Both the position numbers and the translations under genes were made by a program. Source: Phycicoccus sp. M110.8 (GTDB lineage Bacteria > Actinomycetota > Actinomycetes > Actinomycetales > Dermatophilaceae). Taken from it: a DNA stretch of 64,000 nucleotides. A model generated the notes under the pieces. The model saw only the letters and a list, made by a program, of their open reading frames with translations. It was not told the DNA's origin and did no database searches. Below, piece by piece: positions 9,222 to 17,499 of the stretch (position 1 is its first letter; every line of letters begins with the position of its first letter). The stretch is from positions 2,108,001 through 2,172,000 of the forward strand of contig NZ_JAWDIC010000001.1 in the NCBI RefSeq assembly GCF_032464895.1. The letters are read 5' to 3'.

Positions 9222-10478
9222 ATGACGTTCGACGCCACCGACCTCACCCGCGAGCTCGACGAGCGCCTTGTCGGCGCGGATTCCGCTCTGGCACAGGGTT
9301 TCCCGGGCGAGCGCCCCGACCGCCAGCCGGTCCACACCGTCTACGCCCCGGCCAGCCGGTACGACGCCGGCCTCGTGCCCCGGTGGGGCGAGGAGGCCCT
9401 GGCCGTCCTCGACGAGCACGGCGGGGACGCGCAGGCGTATGCCGCGCTGCTCGGCATCGCGCCCGACCTCGCCGAGGACGTGGTGGGCCGGGTGCGGGCC
9501 AAGCTCGCGGCCGAACCGGTCGAGGACCTGCGGATCGACTTCGAGGACGGCTACGGCTCGCCCGCGGACGACGTCGAGGACGCAGCGGTCGACGCGAGTG
9601 CCGCGGCCCTGCTGGAGTCGGTGCGTGGCGGGACGGCGGCGCCGTTCCACGGGATCCGGTTCAAGAGCTTCGAGGCGCCGACACGGGCGCGGGGCGTGCG
9701 GACGCTGGCGCGGTTCGTCGAGGCGGTCGCCGAGGACGGTGCGCTGCCGGACGGCTTCGTGGTCACGCTGCCCAAGGTGACGTCGGTCGAGCAGGTCGAG
9801 GCGATGGTCGTGGCCTGCGACCGGATCGAGTCGGGGCTCGGACTGCGTTCGAGGACAATAAGATTCGAGATCCAGGTCGAGACGCCGCAGGCGATCCTGG
9901 GGCCCGACGGCACCGCTCTCGTGGCGCGCATGGTCCACGCCGCGGCCGGCCGCTGCACCGGGCTGCACTACGGCACGTACGACTACTCCGCCTCTCTGGG
10001 CGTCGCGGCGGCATACCAGTCGATGGAGCACCCGGCCGCCGACCACGCCAAGGCGGTCATGCAGGTGGCGGCCGCCGGCACCGGGGTTCGGCTCTCGGAC
10101 GGCTCCACCAACATCCTGCCCATCGGCAGCCGCGAGGCCGTGCACGCGGGCTGGGCGCTGCACGCGCGGCTCGTCCGGCGCTCGCTCGAGCGTGGGTACT
10201 ACCAGGGGTGGGACCTCCACCCCGCCCAGCTGCCGAGCCGGTATGCCGCGACGTACGCCTTCTACCGCCAGGGCCTGCCGGCCGCTGCCGAGCGGCTGCG
10301 CAACTACGTCGGGCAGGTCGACTCCGGGGTGATGGACGAGCCCGCGACGGCCCGGGCACTCGCCGACTTCGTGGTGCGGGGTCTGGACTGTGGCGCCACG
10401 GACGACCCGGAGGTCAAGGAGCTGACGGGCATCGACCGGCACCGGCTGGACGTCCTGGCCAAGCGCGTCGGGGGGTAG
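9222..10478 (+). CDS. DUF6986 family, HpcH/CitE-like aldolase-lyase
   Basis: The 418-aa protein resembles the PEP/pyruvate-binding C-C lyase superfamily, with LRIDFEDGYG, the metal-ligand-like FEIQVETPQAIL and a long alpha/beta-barrel frame. Related proteins are often labelled aldolase or phosphoenolpyruvate kinase-like, without firm biochemistry. It begins 3 bp after the malic enzyme stop, so both are almost certainly one transcript. With malate synthase, glyoxylate carboligase and malic enzyme nearby, a substrate in glyoxylate/malate metabolism is a fair inference. The exact reaction is unknown. Confidence 0.8.
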   Translation: MTFDATDLTRELDERLVGADSALAQGFPGERPDRQPVHTVYAPASRYDAGLVPRWGEEALAVLDEHGGDAQAYAALLGIAPDLAEDVVGRVRAKLAAEPVEDLRIDFEDGYGSPADDVEDAAVDASAAALLESVRGGTAAPFHGIRFKSFEAPTRARGVRTLARFVEAVAEDGALPDGFVVTLPKVTSVEQVEAMVVACDRIESGLGLRSRTIRFEIQVETPQAILGPDGTALVARMVHAAAGRCTGLHYGTYDYSASLGVAAAYQSMEHPAADHAKAVMQVAAAGTGVRLSDGSTNILPIGSREAVHAGWALHARLVRRSLERGYYQGWDLHPAQLPSRYAATYAFYRQGLPAAAERLRNYVGQVDSGVMDEPATARALADFVVRGLDCGATDDPEVKELTGIDRHRLDVLAKRVGG

Positions 10479-10569
10479 CTCGCCGCGGGGTGATCGGACG
10501 ACGGTGGTCCGGGTCTCGATCTTGTTGGGCTGCACCGCGATTCGGTGCGGACAATCCTGTTGAAGGCGT

Positions 10570-10585
10570 TCGAACAGGTGTACGA
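10570..10585. promoter_or_regulatory. LexA/SOS box
   Basis: TCGAACAGGTGTACGA differs at a single base from the actinobacterial SOS consensus TCGAAC-N4-GTTCGA. It ends 7 bp before the ATG of the DUF222-HNH gene, so LexA binding would block its transcription. It also overlaps the coding sequence implied by the upstream GTG at 10545, arguing against that start. Confidence 0.72.
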
Positions 10586-10592
10586 TTGGGGA

Positions 10593-12095
10593 ATGTCGAC
10601 CACCCCACTCGCACAGGCCCGGGAGTCCCGGCAGCGTGCGCTGTGGGCCCGCACGGCGCAGGTCGCCGGGCGGCTGAACCGGGCCCAGGCGGAGCTCGTG
10701 GACGTCGCTGCCGAGCTGGTCGACGACGGCCTCTGGGGGGACGGCGGTTTCTCCTCGCCAGAGCACTACCTCGTCGTTCGGGCCGGCCTGTCACCGTCGC
10801 ATGCGCGGGACGTGGTGGCGATCGCCAAGCGGCGCACCGAGCTGACTGCTGCGGCCGAGGCGCTCGACGCCGGTGAGCTGTCGCTCGACCAGGTGGCGGT
10901 GCTGGCCCACGGCGTGCCGGCGACGCACCAGGCGTCTGCGACGGCGCTGGCCCGCGAGGCCACCGTGCCCCAGCTGCGCCGGGCCGTGGCGCGGCACGCC
11001 TTTCCCGCTGCGACTGCCGGCGATGGAGCCGACCCTGCAGATGCGGTCGCCGGGCCCGGGGCGGAGGATCCGGTGTCGGTGGTGCGCGAGGTGGACCCGA
11101 TGTCGCCTGCGGAGAAGCGGGCGTGTGCGAGGCCGCAGCTGTCAATGTCCTACGACGCCGACGGGCGCTTCCAGCTGCGGTACTCGGCGCCCGCGACCGT
11201 CGGCGCGCTCGTCGAGCAGGCGGTTCGCGAGGCCAAGGACGCCCTGTTCCTGCGACGCGGGGACACCAAGGGCGACGCCATTGGCGTGGAACGCCCACAC
11301 GACCCCGGCGCGGGCCTGCCCACGTACGCGGATGCGTTGGAGGAGGTGGCAGTGCGCTCGCTGGCGAGCGTGGAGTCGACGTCGCGGGCAGCGCACTACC
11401 GGGTGTACCTGCACCTCGACACGGACGGCGCCTGGGTGTCCGGCGGGCACGCGATCCCGTTGCGGCTGCTGGGCCGTCTCGTCTCCGACGGCGTGGTCCA
11501 GCCCGTCTGGGAGACCGAGGGCAAGCCGGTCTCGGTCGGTCGGGCCATGCGGATCCTGCCCGAGCGCAGCCGCCGCCTGGTCGTCGACCGCGACCGTGGG
11601 TGCCGGTTCCCCGGCTGCACCAGCACCCGGTTCGTCGAGGTTCACCACCTCGATGCCTGGGCCGACGGCGGGCGCACCGATCTGGACAACCAGGTCAGCC
11701 TCTGCACGGTGCACCACGACGGCATCGACCGCGGCGACCACGTCATCAGCGGCGATCCCTCCCGGCCGGACGGCCTCGTGGTCACCAACCGGTACGGCCT
11801 GCCCGTTCGGCCACCGCGACCCGCCGAGACCGCGCCACCACCGGGCGGCGACCCGCCGGGACCCGAGGACTGCTTCCGACCGCCCAGCGGAGGGCCGGTG
11901 CGCTGGAGCGACCTCGAGATCACGCCGGACGCGCAACGACCTGGTGAGCAACGCCCGTCGCCGCGGTGCGTGATCTCACCGGCGCAGGACCTCGCGTCGC
12001 CGGAGGAGCTCACGGCCCGCCTGCTGCAGGAATGGCAGGACGAGGTGGCCGCGAGCCGCGACTCGCTCGTCCGCGACAGCTTCCGTCGTCACTGA
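10593..12095 (+). CDS. DUF222 / HNH endonuclease (13E12-repeat type)
   Basis: The 500-aa protein has an N-terminal DUF222 region (about residues 1-300) and a C-terminal HNH nuclease motif: VVDRDRGCRFPGC, then VEVHHLDAWADGG, DNQVSLCTVHH. This is the layout of the 13E12-repeat family, which is multi-copy in many Actinobacteria and in Mycobacterium tuberculosis is linked to SOS control. The Pro-rich tail of about 100 residues is poorly conserved. The ATG at 10593 is chosen because an SOS box occupies the DNA just upstream. Function beyond a DNA-damage-inducible nuclease is not established. Confidence 0.88.
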   Translation: MSTTPLAQARESRQRALWARTAQVAGRLNRAQAELVDVAAELVDDGLWGDGGFSSPEHYLVVRAGLSPSHARDVVAIAKRRTELTAAAEALDAGELSLDQVAVLAHGVPATHQASATALAREATVPQLRRAVARHAFPAATAGDGADPADAVAGPGAEDPVSVVREVDPMSPAEKRACARPQLSMSYDADGRFQLRYSAPATVGALVEQAVREAKDALFLRRGDTKGDAIGVERPHDPGAGLPTYADALEEVAVRSLASVESTSRAAHYRVYLHLDTDGAWVSGGHAIPLRLLGRLVSDGVVQPVWETEGKPVSVGRAMRILPERSRRLVVDRDRGCRFPGCTSTRFVEVHHLDAWADGGRTDLDNQVSLCTVHHDGIDRGDHVISGDPSRPDGLVVTNRYGLPVRPPRPAETAPPPGGDPPGPEDCFRPPSGGPVRWSDLEITPDAQRPGEQRPSPRCVISPAQDLASPEELTARLLQEWQDEVAASRDSLVRDSFRRH

Positions 12096-12149
12096 CCGTG
12101 GTCGACGCGGTCGGGCCACGTCTCGTGCGGCGGACCCGGGGGAAGTACC

Positions 12150-12722
12150 GTGACCGACATGCGGGTGCGAGCGGAGTTCACCACCGAGCCGTTCCACGGG
12201 GAGGACGAGCACGTCCCCGCGCACGTGACCGCCGCGGCTGCCGCCCTGGTGGACGCCGGCCTCGAGCCCGACCTCGGCCCCCTGGGCACCGCGGTCGACG
12301 GTGAGGCGGACGCGGTCGTGACCGCGGTTGCCGACGCGGTGCGGGCGGCCCTCGCCCAGGGCGCCACCCGGGTGACCCTCACGGTCAGCGACCTCGCTGC
12401 ACCGCTCGGCGAGACGCGGGCGCCCCAGCTGGCCGCGGCCCGCCGCCGGGGCACCTCTCGCCGCGCCGCAGCACCCCCGGCCACCGACCTGTCGGACGGG
12501 CTGGCCCGGCTCATCGCGGCGGTCGAGGAGGAGCTCGGCAGTCCGCTTGCCGACCTGCCCCGGGCGGGCAAGCAGCAGGCCGTGCGGCTGCTCGAGGAGC
12601 GGGGCGCGTTCGAGATGCGCCGCAGCGCCGAGACCGTCGCGGAGGCCATGGGCCTCACCCGGTTCACCGTCTACAACTACCTCAACCGGGTCCGCGAGCC
12701 CGTGGAGCCCCCGGCCAGCTGA
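12150..12722 (+). CDS. Thiamine-binding-like (YkoF/MTH1187) domain fused to DauR/YheO-type HTH
   Basis: Residues about 5-90 (RAEFTTEPFHGEDEHVPAHV, GPLGTAVDGEADAV) resemble the small ferredoxin-like thiamine-binding domain. Residues about 110-185 form a DauR/YheO-like HTH (LPRAGKQQAVRLLEERGAFEM, SAETVAEAMGLTRFTVYNYL). It therefore looks like a ligand-responsive DNA-binding protein. It sits directly upstream of the uricase operon and points toward it, so it is a candidate reader of the TCAACA-N3-TGTTGA operator there. The GTG at 12150 follows GGGGGAAG; an ATG three codons later is an alternative. Confidence 0.78.
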   Translation: MTDMRVRAEFTTEPFHGEDEHVPAHVTAAAAALVDAGLEPDLGPLGTAVDGEADAVVTAVADAVRAALAQGATRVTLTVSDLAAPLGETRAPQLAAARRRGTSRRAAAPPATDLSDGLARLIAAVEEELGSPLADLPRAGKQQAVRLLEERGAFEMRRSAETVAEAMGLTRFTVYNYLNRVREPVEPPAS

Positions 12723-12820
12723 GCCGCTTGCCGGCTGGGCCCGGTCGCGGGTGCCGGTGATGTCTGAATTGGGTGCCCGTACCCCCTTCCCGAGACCCCG
12801 GTCGTCCGCCACACTCCTTT

Positions 12821-12835
12821 TCAACAAACTGTTGA
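12821..12835. promoter_or_regulatory. Operator TCAACA-N3-TGTTGA at uricase promoter
   Basis: TCAACAAACTGTTGA is a perfect 6-bp inverted repeat with a 3-bp spacer. It overlaps the -35 hexamer TTGACG (12832-12837). The same 15-mer, in reverse complement, lies inside the xanthine dehydrogenase promoter (29789-29803), so one regulator probably controls both operons. Confidence 0.7.
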
Positions 12836-12860
12836 CGCGGCTCCGCCGTCCACCTATCGT
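12832..12860 (+). promoter_or_regulatory. Uricase operon promoter
   Basis: TTGACG (12832-12837), a 17-bp spacer and TATCGT (12855-12860) form a good sigma-70-like promoter. Its -35 lies in the TCAACA-N3-TGTTGA operator, and TTCCR-type sites follow the -10, consistent with dual control. Confidence 0.65.
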
Positions 12861-12895
12861 TCCATCATTCGTAAATTGGTTTCCGCATCACGGAA
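12860..12895. promoter_or_regulatory. Two IclR-type operator sites at uricase promoter
   Basis: TTCCGCATCACGGAA (12881-12895) is an inverted repeat of the family also found at hyi and iclR/aceB. A weaker copy, TTCCATCATTCGTAA (12860-12874), lies immediately upstream and abuts the -10. Their location at and just past the expected transcription start fits repression. Confidence 0.65.
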
Positions 12896-13059
12896 TCAGG
12901 AACCGACCGGCGCACTCATCCCAGCGCCACGCGGCATACCGGCCCACAGGCCTCGTGTCGCGGCACACGGCCCCGCATCGAGCGGGCGCCCGGACCCGAA
13001 CCCATCCGCCCCGGCACCTGCCGCGTGGCCCGACGGAGCACCCGCGAGGAGCACCTGTC

Positions 13060-13968
13060 ATGACCTACGTCCTCGGACCCAACCAGTACGGCAAGGCGGA
13101 GAACCGCGTCGTGCGGATCTACCGCGACACGGCCCGTCACGAGATCCGCGACCTCAACGTCTCCAGCGCCCTGCGCGGCGACTTCACCGACGCGCACGTC
13201 ACCGGCGACCAGGCCAACGTCCTGCCGACCGACACCCAGAAGAACACGGCGTTCGCCTTCGCCAAGCAGCACGGCATCACCTCCCCGGAGGACTACGCCC
13301 TCGCCCTCGGCTCCCGCTTCCTCGACGTCACGCCGGCCGCCACGGCCAGCCGCGTCGAGGTCGAGGAGTACGCCTGGGACCGCATCGACGTGGGCGGCCA
13401 GGGCCACGACCACGCCTTCGCCCGCCGCGGCGGCGAGGTGCGCACCACCGTGGTGACCCAGGACCGCAGCGGCGACACCCCGCGCCAGTGGGTGGTGTCC
13501 GGCCTCAAGGACCTCGTCGTCCTGAAGTCGACCGGCTCGGAGTTCAAGGGCTTCCTCCAGGACGAGTACACGACCCTGCAGGAGACCGACGACCGCATCC
13601 TCGCCACCTCGCTCGTCGCCCGCTGGCGCTACGAGACCACCGAGGGCGTCGACTGGAACAAGTCCTTCGACGACATCCGCACGGTGCTGCTCGAGACCTT
13701 CGCGACGACCTACAGCCACGCGCTGCAGCAGTCGCTCTACGCCATGGGCTCCGCGGTCCTCGAGGCCCACCCCGAGGTCGCCGAGATCAAGTTCTCCGCG
13801 CCCAACAAGCACCACTTCCTCGTCGACCTCAGCCCGTTCGGGGTCGAGAACGACGGCGAGGTGTTCATCGCCGCCGACCGGCCGTACGGCCTCATCGAGG
13901 CCACGGTGCAGCGCGAGGGCGGGTCGGACGCCGGCGACGCCTGGCTCACCGTCCCGGGCTTCTGCTGA
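13060..13968 (+). CDS. pucL: Urate oxidase (uricase)
   Basis: This 302-aa cofactor-free uricase converts urate to 5-hydroxyisourate. It shows the two T-fold halves with LPTDTQKNTAFAFAK (catalytic Thr/Lys region) and the classical SGLKDLVVLKSTGSEFKGF and KFSAPNKHHFLVDL segments. The ATG at 13060 follows GAGGAG. The long open frame upstream (from 12547) overlaps the HTH gene and is not used. It is the first gene of an operon with two permeases, OHCU decarboxylase and HIU hydrolase, which together take urate to allantoin. Confidence 0.95.
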   Translation: MTYVLGPNQYGKAENRVVRIYRDTARHEIRDLNVSSALRGDFTDAHVTGDQANVLPTDTQKNTAFAFAKQHGITSPEDYALALGSRFLDVTPAATASRVEVEEYAWDRIDVGGQGHDHAFARRGGEVRTTVVTQDRSGDTPRQWVVSGLKDLVVLKSTGSEFKGFLQDEYTTLQETDDRILATSLVARWRYETTEGVDWNKSFDDIRTVLLETFATTYSHALQQSLYAMGSAVLEAHPEVAEIKFSAPNKHHFLVDLSPFGVENDGEVFIAADRPYGLIEATVQREGGSDAGDAWLTVPGFC

Positions 13969-13975
13969 GGCCGGC

Positions 13976-15433
13976 ATGCGACTGAGCAAGCGGACAACGA
14001 CGTCCGCGCCCCGCACCGGCCGCCAGCACACCGGCCGCCCCGAGGACCAGAAGTACGGTCCCGGACCCCTGCTCGCCTACGGCACCCAGCACATCCTGAC
14101 CATGTACGGCGGGGTCATCGCGCCCCCGCTCATCGTCGGCGGTGCCGCCGGCCTCAAGCCCACCGACATGGCCCTGCTCGTCACGGCCGGCCTGTTCGTC
14201 AGCGGTCTCGCGACCCTGCTGCAGACCCTCGGCCTCGGCCCGTTCGGCAGCCGCCTGCCGATCGTCCAGGGCATCTCCTTCGCCAGCGTCTCGACCATGG
14301 TGGCGATCGCGAGCGAGGGCGGCCTGCGCCCGGTCTTCGGCTCGATCATCGTCGCGGGGCTCATCGGACTGGTGGCGTCGTCGTTCTTCGCCCAGCTCGT
14401 CCGGCTCTTCCCGGCCGTCGTCACCGGCACCATCATCACGGTCATCGGGCTGTCCCTCCTGCCCGTCGCGTTCCGGTGGGCGATGGGCAACAACGACAAG
14501 GCCCCCGACTTCGGGTCGGTCGGCAACATCGGCTTCGCCGGGCTGACGCTCCTCGTCATCCTCGTGATCAGCCGGGTCTTCCAGGGGGCGGTCTCACGCC
14601 TGTCGATCCTCATCGGCCTCGTCGTGGGCACCGTCATCGCGGCCCTCACCGGACGCGCCGACTTCTCCAACGTCGGCGACGCCAAGATCGTCGCGCTGCC
14701 GCAGCTGTTCCACTTCGGCTCGCCGACGTTCCAGGCCGGCGCGATCGTGTCGATGACGATCGTCGTCTTCGTCATCATGACCGAGACCACGGCCGACATC
14801 CTCGCCATCGGCGAGATCGTCGGCACCCCGGTCGACGCCCGCCGCGTCGCCGACGGGCTGCGCGCCGACATGGCTGCCACGACCGTCGCCCCGGTGTTCG
14901 GCACCTTCCCCGCCAGCGCCTTCGCGCAGAACGTCGGCCTGGTCGCGCTCACCGGCATCAAGAGCCGGTATGCCGTGGCGGCCGGGGGCGGGGTCCTCCT
15001 CCTGCTCGGGCTGCTCCCCGTGGTGGGAGCGGTCGTCGCGGCGATTCCCTACCCGGTGCTCGGCGGTGCCGGCATCGTGCTGTTCGGCTCGGTGGCCGCC
15101 AGCGGGATCCGCACGCTGTCCCGGGTGAAGTACCACGACAACCTCAACATGGTCATCGTCTCGGTGGCCGTCGCCGTCGGCATCATCCCGATCGCGGCGC
15201 CGACCTTCTGGGACCGCTTCCCGGACTGGTTCGCGACGATCATGCACTCGGGCATCAGCGCGACCGCGGTCGTCGCCGTCCTGCTCAACGTGCTCTTCAA
15301 CGAGGTCAGGGCCGGCAACCGGCCCGGCGCCTCGGTGTTCGCCGCCGCCGAGAGCGAGAAGGACGAGCTCGGCGACACCCTCGACGACGAGCTCCGCGGG
15401 GAGAAGCGCCCCGTGCCCGGCTCGCGTCGCTGA
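13976..15433 (+). CDS. NCS2 nucleobase:cation symporter (urate/xanthine permease)
   Basis: The 485-aa membrane protein of the NCS2/NAT family has about 14 hydrophobic segments from residue 35, an early GTQHILTMYGG motif, LPIVQGISFASV, and the NAT signature region around FAQNVGLVALTGIKSRY. The E-T-T segment preceding it is typical of bacterial xanthine/urate carriers. It starts 7 bp after the uricase stop, so it most likely imports urate. The charged C-terminal tail is cytoplasmic. Substrate choice between urate and xanthine is not decidable by eye. Confidence 0.88.
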   Translation: MRLSKRTTTSAPRTGRQHTGRPEDQKYGPGPLLAYGTQHILTMYGGVIAPPLIVGGAAGLKPTDMALLVTAGLFVSGLATLLQTLGLGPFGSRLPIVQGISFASVSTMVAIASEGGLRPVFGSIIVAGLIGLVASSFFAQLVRLFPAVVTGTIITVIGLSLLPVAFRWAMGNNDKAPDFGSVGNIGFAGLTLLVILVISRVFQGAVSRLSILIGLVVGTVIAALTGRADFSNVGDAKIVALPQLFHFGSPTFQAGAIVSMTIVVFVIMTETTADILAIGEIVGTPVDARRVADGLRADMAATTVAPVFGTFPASAFAQNVGLVALTGIKSRYAVAAGGGVLLLLGLLPVVGAVVAAIPYPVLGGAGIVLFGSVAASGIRTLSRVKYHDNLNMVIVSVAVAVGIIPIAAPTFWDRFPDWFATIMHSGISATAVVAVLLNVLFNEVRAGNRPGASVFAAAESEKDELGDTLDDELRGEKRPVPGSRR

Positions 15434-15554
15434 GACCCCGGCGGGCGGCGCAGCCCCCGGGGCGCGCCGGCCGCCGGCAGCACCACCCCCGCACCACAGA
15501 TCGAGAACAGCCCCACCCCATCCCGACCCTTCTGCCGGAAGGAAGGTGCCTGTC

Positions 15555-17489
15555 ATGAGCGCAGCCACCGACACACCCCGCACCACCTCACGCCCGTCCC
15601 GCCACCCCGTCGACGAGGTCCTGCCCGTCCCACGGCTCGCCGTCTACGGCTTCCAGCACGTCCTGGCGTTCTACGCCGGCGCGGTCATCGTGCCGATCCT
15701 GCTCGCCAGCGCCATCGGGCTGTCGACCCAGCAGCTGATCCACCTCATCAACGCCGACCTCTTCACGTGCGGCATCGCCTCGATCATCCAGTCCGTCGGG
15801 TTCTGGAAGGTGGGCGTCAAGCTGCCCCTCCTGCAGGGCGTGACCTTCACCGCGGTGTCGCCGATGATCGCGATCGGCCTCGCGGCCGGTGGCGGCACCG
15901 ACGGCCTGCTCGTCATCTACGGCGCGGTCATCGTCGCCGGGCTCTTCACCTTCCTCATCGCCCCGTACTTCAGCCGGCTCATCCGGTTCTTCCCACCGGT
16001 CGTCACCGGGTCGGTCATCACGATCATCGGCCTGGCCCTGCTGCCCGTGGCCGCGGCGGACGCGGCCGGCGGAGCCGGCCCGACGCTGCACCCCGAGAGC
16101 GGCGCCAACCTGGCATACGCCATCGGCACCCTCGCCCTGATCGTCGCGATCCAGCGCATCTTCAAGGGGTTCATGGCCACCGTCGCGGTCCTGGTGGGCC
16201 TCGTCGTCGGCACTCTCGTCGCCTGGGCCCTGGGCGACGCCAACTTCGACGCGGTGTCGGGCTCCGGCTGGGTGGGCGTCACGACGCCGTTCCACTTCGG
16301 CTGGCCCAAGTTCTCGATCGCCGCGATCATCTCGATGATCGTCGTCATGCTCATCACCGCCGTCGAGACGACGGGTGATGTCTTCGCCACCGGCGAGATC
16401 GTCGAGAAGCGGGTCGGCCGCGAGGACATCGCGCGGGCGCTGCGGGCCGACGGCCTGTCCACCACCATCGGTGGCGTCTTCAACTCCTTCCCCTACACCT
16501 GCTTCGCCGAGAACGTCGGCCTCGTCCGGCTGACCCGGGTCAAGAGCCGCTACGTGGTCGCGTCGGCCGGCGCGATCATGATCCTCATCGGGCTCATCCC
16601 GAAGGCGGGCGCCATCGTCGCGGGCATCCCGCACCCGGTGCTCGGCGGCGCGGCCCTGGCGATGTTCGCGACCGTCGCGGTCGTCGGCTTCCAGACGCTG
16701 TCGAAGGTCGACTTCCACGACCACCGCAACGTCGTCATCGTCGCCACGAGCGTCGGCCTGGCGATGTACGTCACCGCCCAGCCGGACGTCTCCAAGGCCG
16801 TCCCGCAGTGGGCGCAGATCATCCTCGGCTCGGGCATCACCCTGGGCTCGATCACCGCGATCGTCCTGAACCTGCTGTTCCACCACATCGGCAAGAGCCG
16901 CGGCCCGGCCGTTGCCGGCGCTCCGGGCAGCGGGCTCGTCCGGCTGGCCGAGGTGAACGCGATGTCGCGCGAGCAGTTCGTCGACACCTTCGGCGGCCTC
17001 TTCCAGGGGCCGCGGTGGGCAGCCGAGCGCGCCTACGACAGCCGGCCGTTCAGTGACACGACCGACCTGCGCCGCTCGTTCCAGGAGGCGCTGTTCTCGG
17101 CGACCACGGAGGAGCAGCGGCAGCTCATCGACTCCTACCCCGACCTCGGCGCCGAGAGCGTGGCGGAGGGCATGGAGGGCCACGGCTCGCTCGTCGACCA
17201 GGCCTCGCTCGGCCTGACCCGCCTCGACGAGAAGGCGCAGGGCGAGCTGGCCGACCTCACCAGCCGGTACCGCGACCGGTTCGGCTTCCCCCTGGTGACC
17301 TGCGTGCGCGACCGCGACTCCTTCGAGCAGATCGTGCGGGCAGGATGGGACCGGCTCGAGAACTCCGAGTCGCAGGAGCACGCCGCTGCGCTCGTGGAGA
17401 TCGCCAAGATCGCCGGGTACCGGTTCGACGACCTCGTCGCCGACGCCAACCCGATCCACGCCGCTCGTGCCCGCTTCGCCCACGACTGA
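15555..17489 (+). CDS. NCS2 purine permease fused to a degenerate OHCU-decarboxylase-like domain
   Basis: Residues about 15-450 are a second NCS2 permease (YGFQHVLAFYAGAVIVP, VKLPLLQGVTFTAVS, FAENVGLVRLTRVKSRY). Residues about 468-640 match the OHCU decarboxylase fold (MSREQFVDTFGGLFQGPRW, then SYPDLGAESVAEG and SLVDQASLGLTRL). In active enzymes the catalytic pair is a His in H-P-x-x-G and a Glu in E-Q, 20 residues apart (H66/E86 in the next gene). Here the aligned residues are Tyr528 and Asp548, also 20 apart. The domain may be non-catalytic or altered in function. The ATG at 15555 follows GGAAGGAAGG; the GTG at 15546 overlaps that site. Confidence 0.85.
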   Translation: MSAATDTPRTTSRPSRHPVDEVLPVPRLAVYGFQHVLAFYAGAVIVPILLASAIGLSTQQLIHLINADLFTCGIASIIQSVGFWKVGVKLPLLQGVTFTAVSPMIAIGLAAGGGTDGLLVIYGAVIVAGLFTFLIAPYFSRLIRFFPPVVTGSVITIIGLALLPVAAADAAGGAGPTLHPESGANLAYAIGTLALIVAIQRIFKGFMATVAVLVGLVVGTLVAWALGDANFDAVSGSGWVGVTTPFHFGWPKFSIAAIISMIVVMLITAVETTGDVFATGEIVEKRVGREDIARALRADGLSTTIGGVFNSFPYTCFAENVGLVRLTRVKSRYVVASAGAIMILIGLIPKAGAIVAGIPHPVLGGAALAMFATVAVVGFQTLSKVDFHDHRNVVIVATSVGLAMYVTAQPDVSKAVPQWAQIILGSGITLGSITAIVLNLLFHHIGKSRGPAVAGAPGSGLVRLAEVNAMSREQFVDTFGGLFQGPRWAAERAYDSRPFSDTTDLRRSFQEALFSATTEEQRQLIDSYPDLGAESVAEGMEGHGSLVDQASLGLTRLDEKAQGELADLTSRYRDRFGFPLVTCVRDRDSFEQIVRAGWDRLENSESQEHAAALVEIAKIAGYRFDDLVADANPIHAARARFAHD

Positions 17490-17499
17490 GGAGGACGGC

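Larger units (their letters stand above)
12723..13059. other. Intergenic control region of the uricase operon
   Basis: These 337 bp have no convincing gene. The half nearest uricase holds the promoter and three operator-like elements listed separately; the transcript leader would run about 190 bp to the uricase ATG at 13060. One CGGCATAC element lies at about 12931. Nothing is recognised in the leader itself. Confidence 0.6.

Noticed and set aside
7701-10766. Minus-strand open frame of 1021 codons
   Set aside because: It is antisense to malic enzyme and DUF6986, which have clear family motifs. Its composition (Arg/Gly/Asp/Val-rich, His-rich) is the usual shadow of GC-rich coding DNA.
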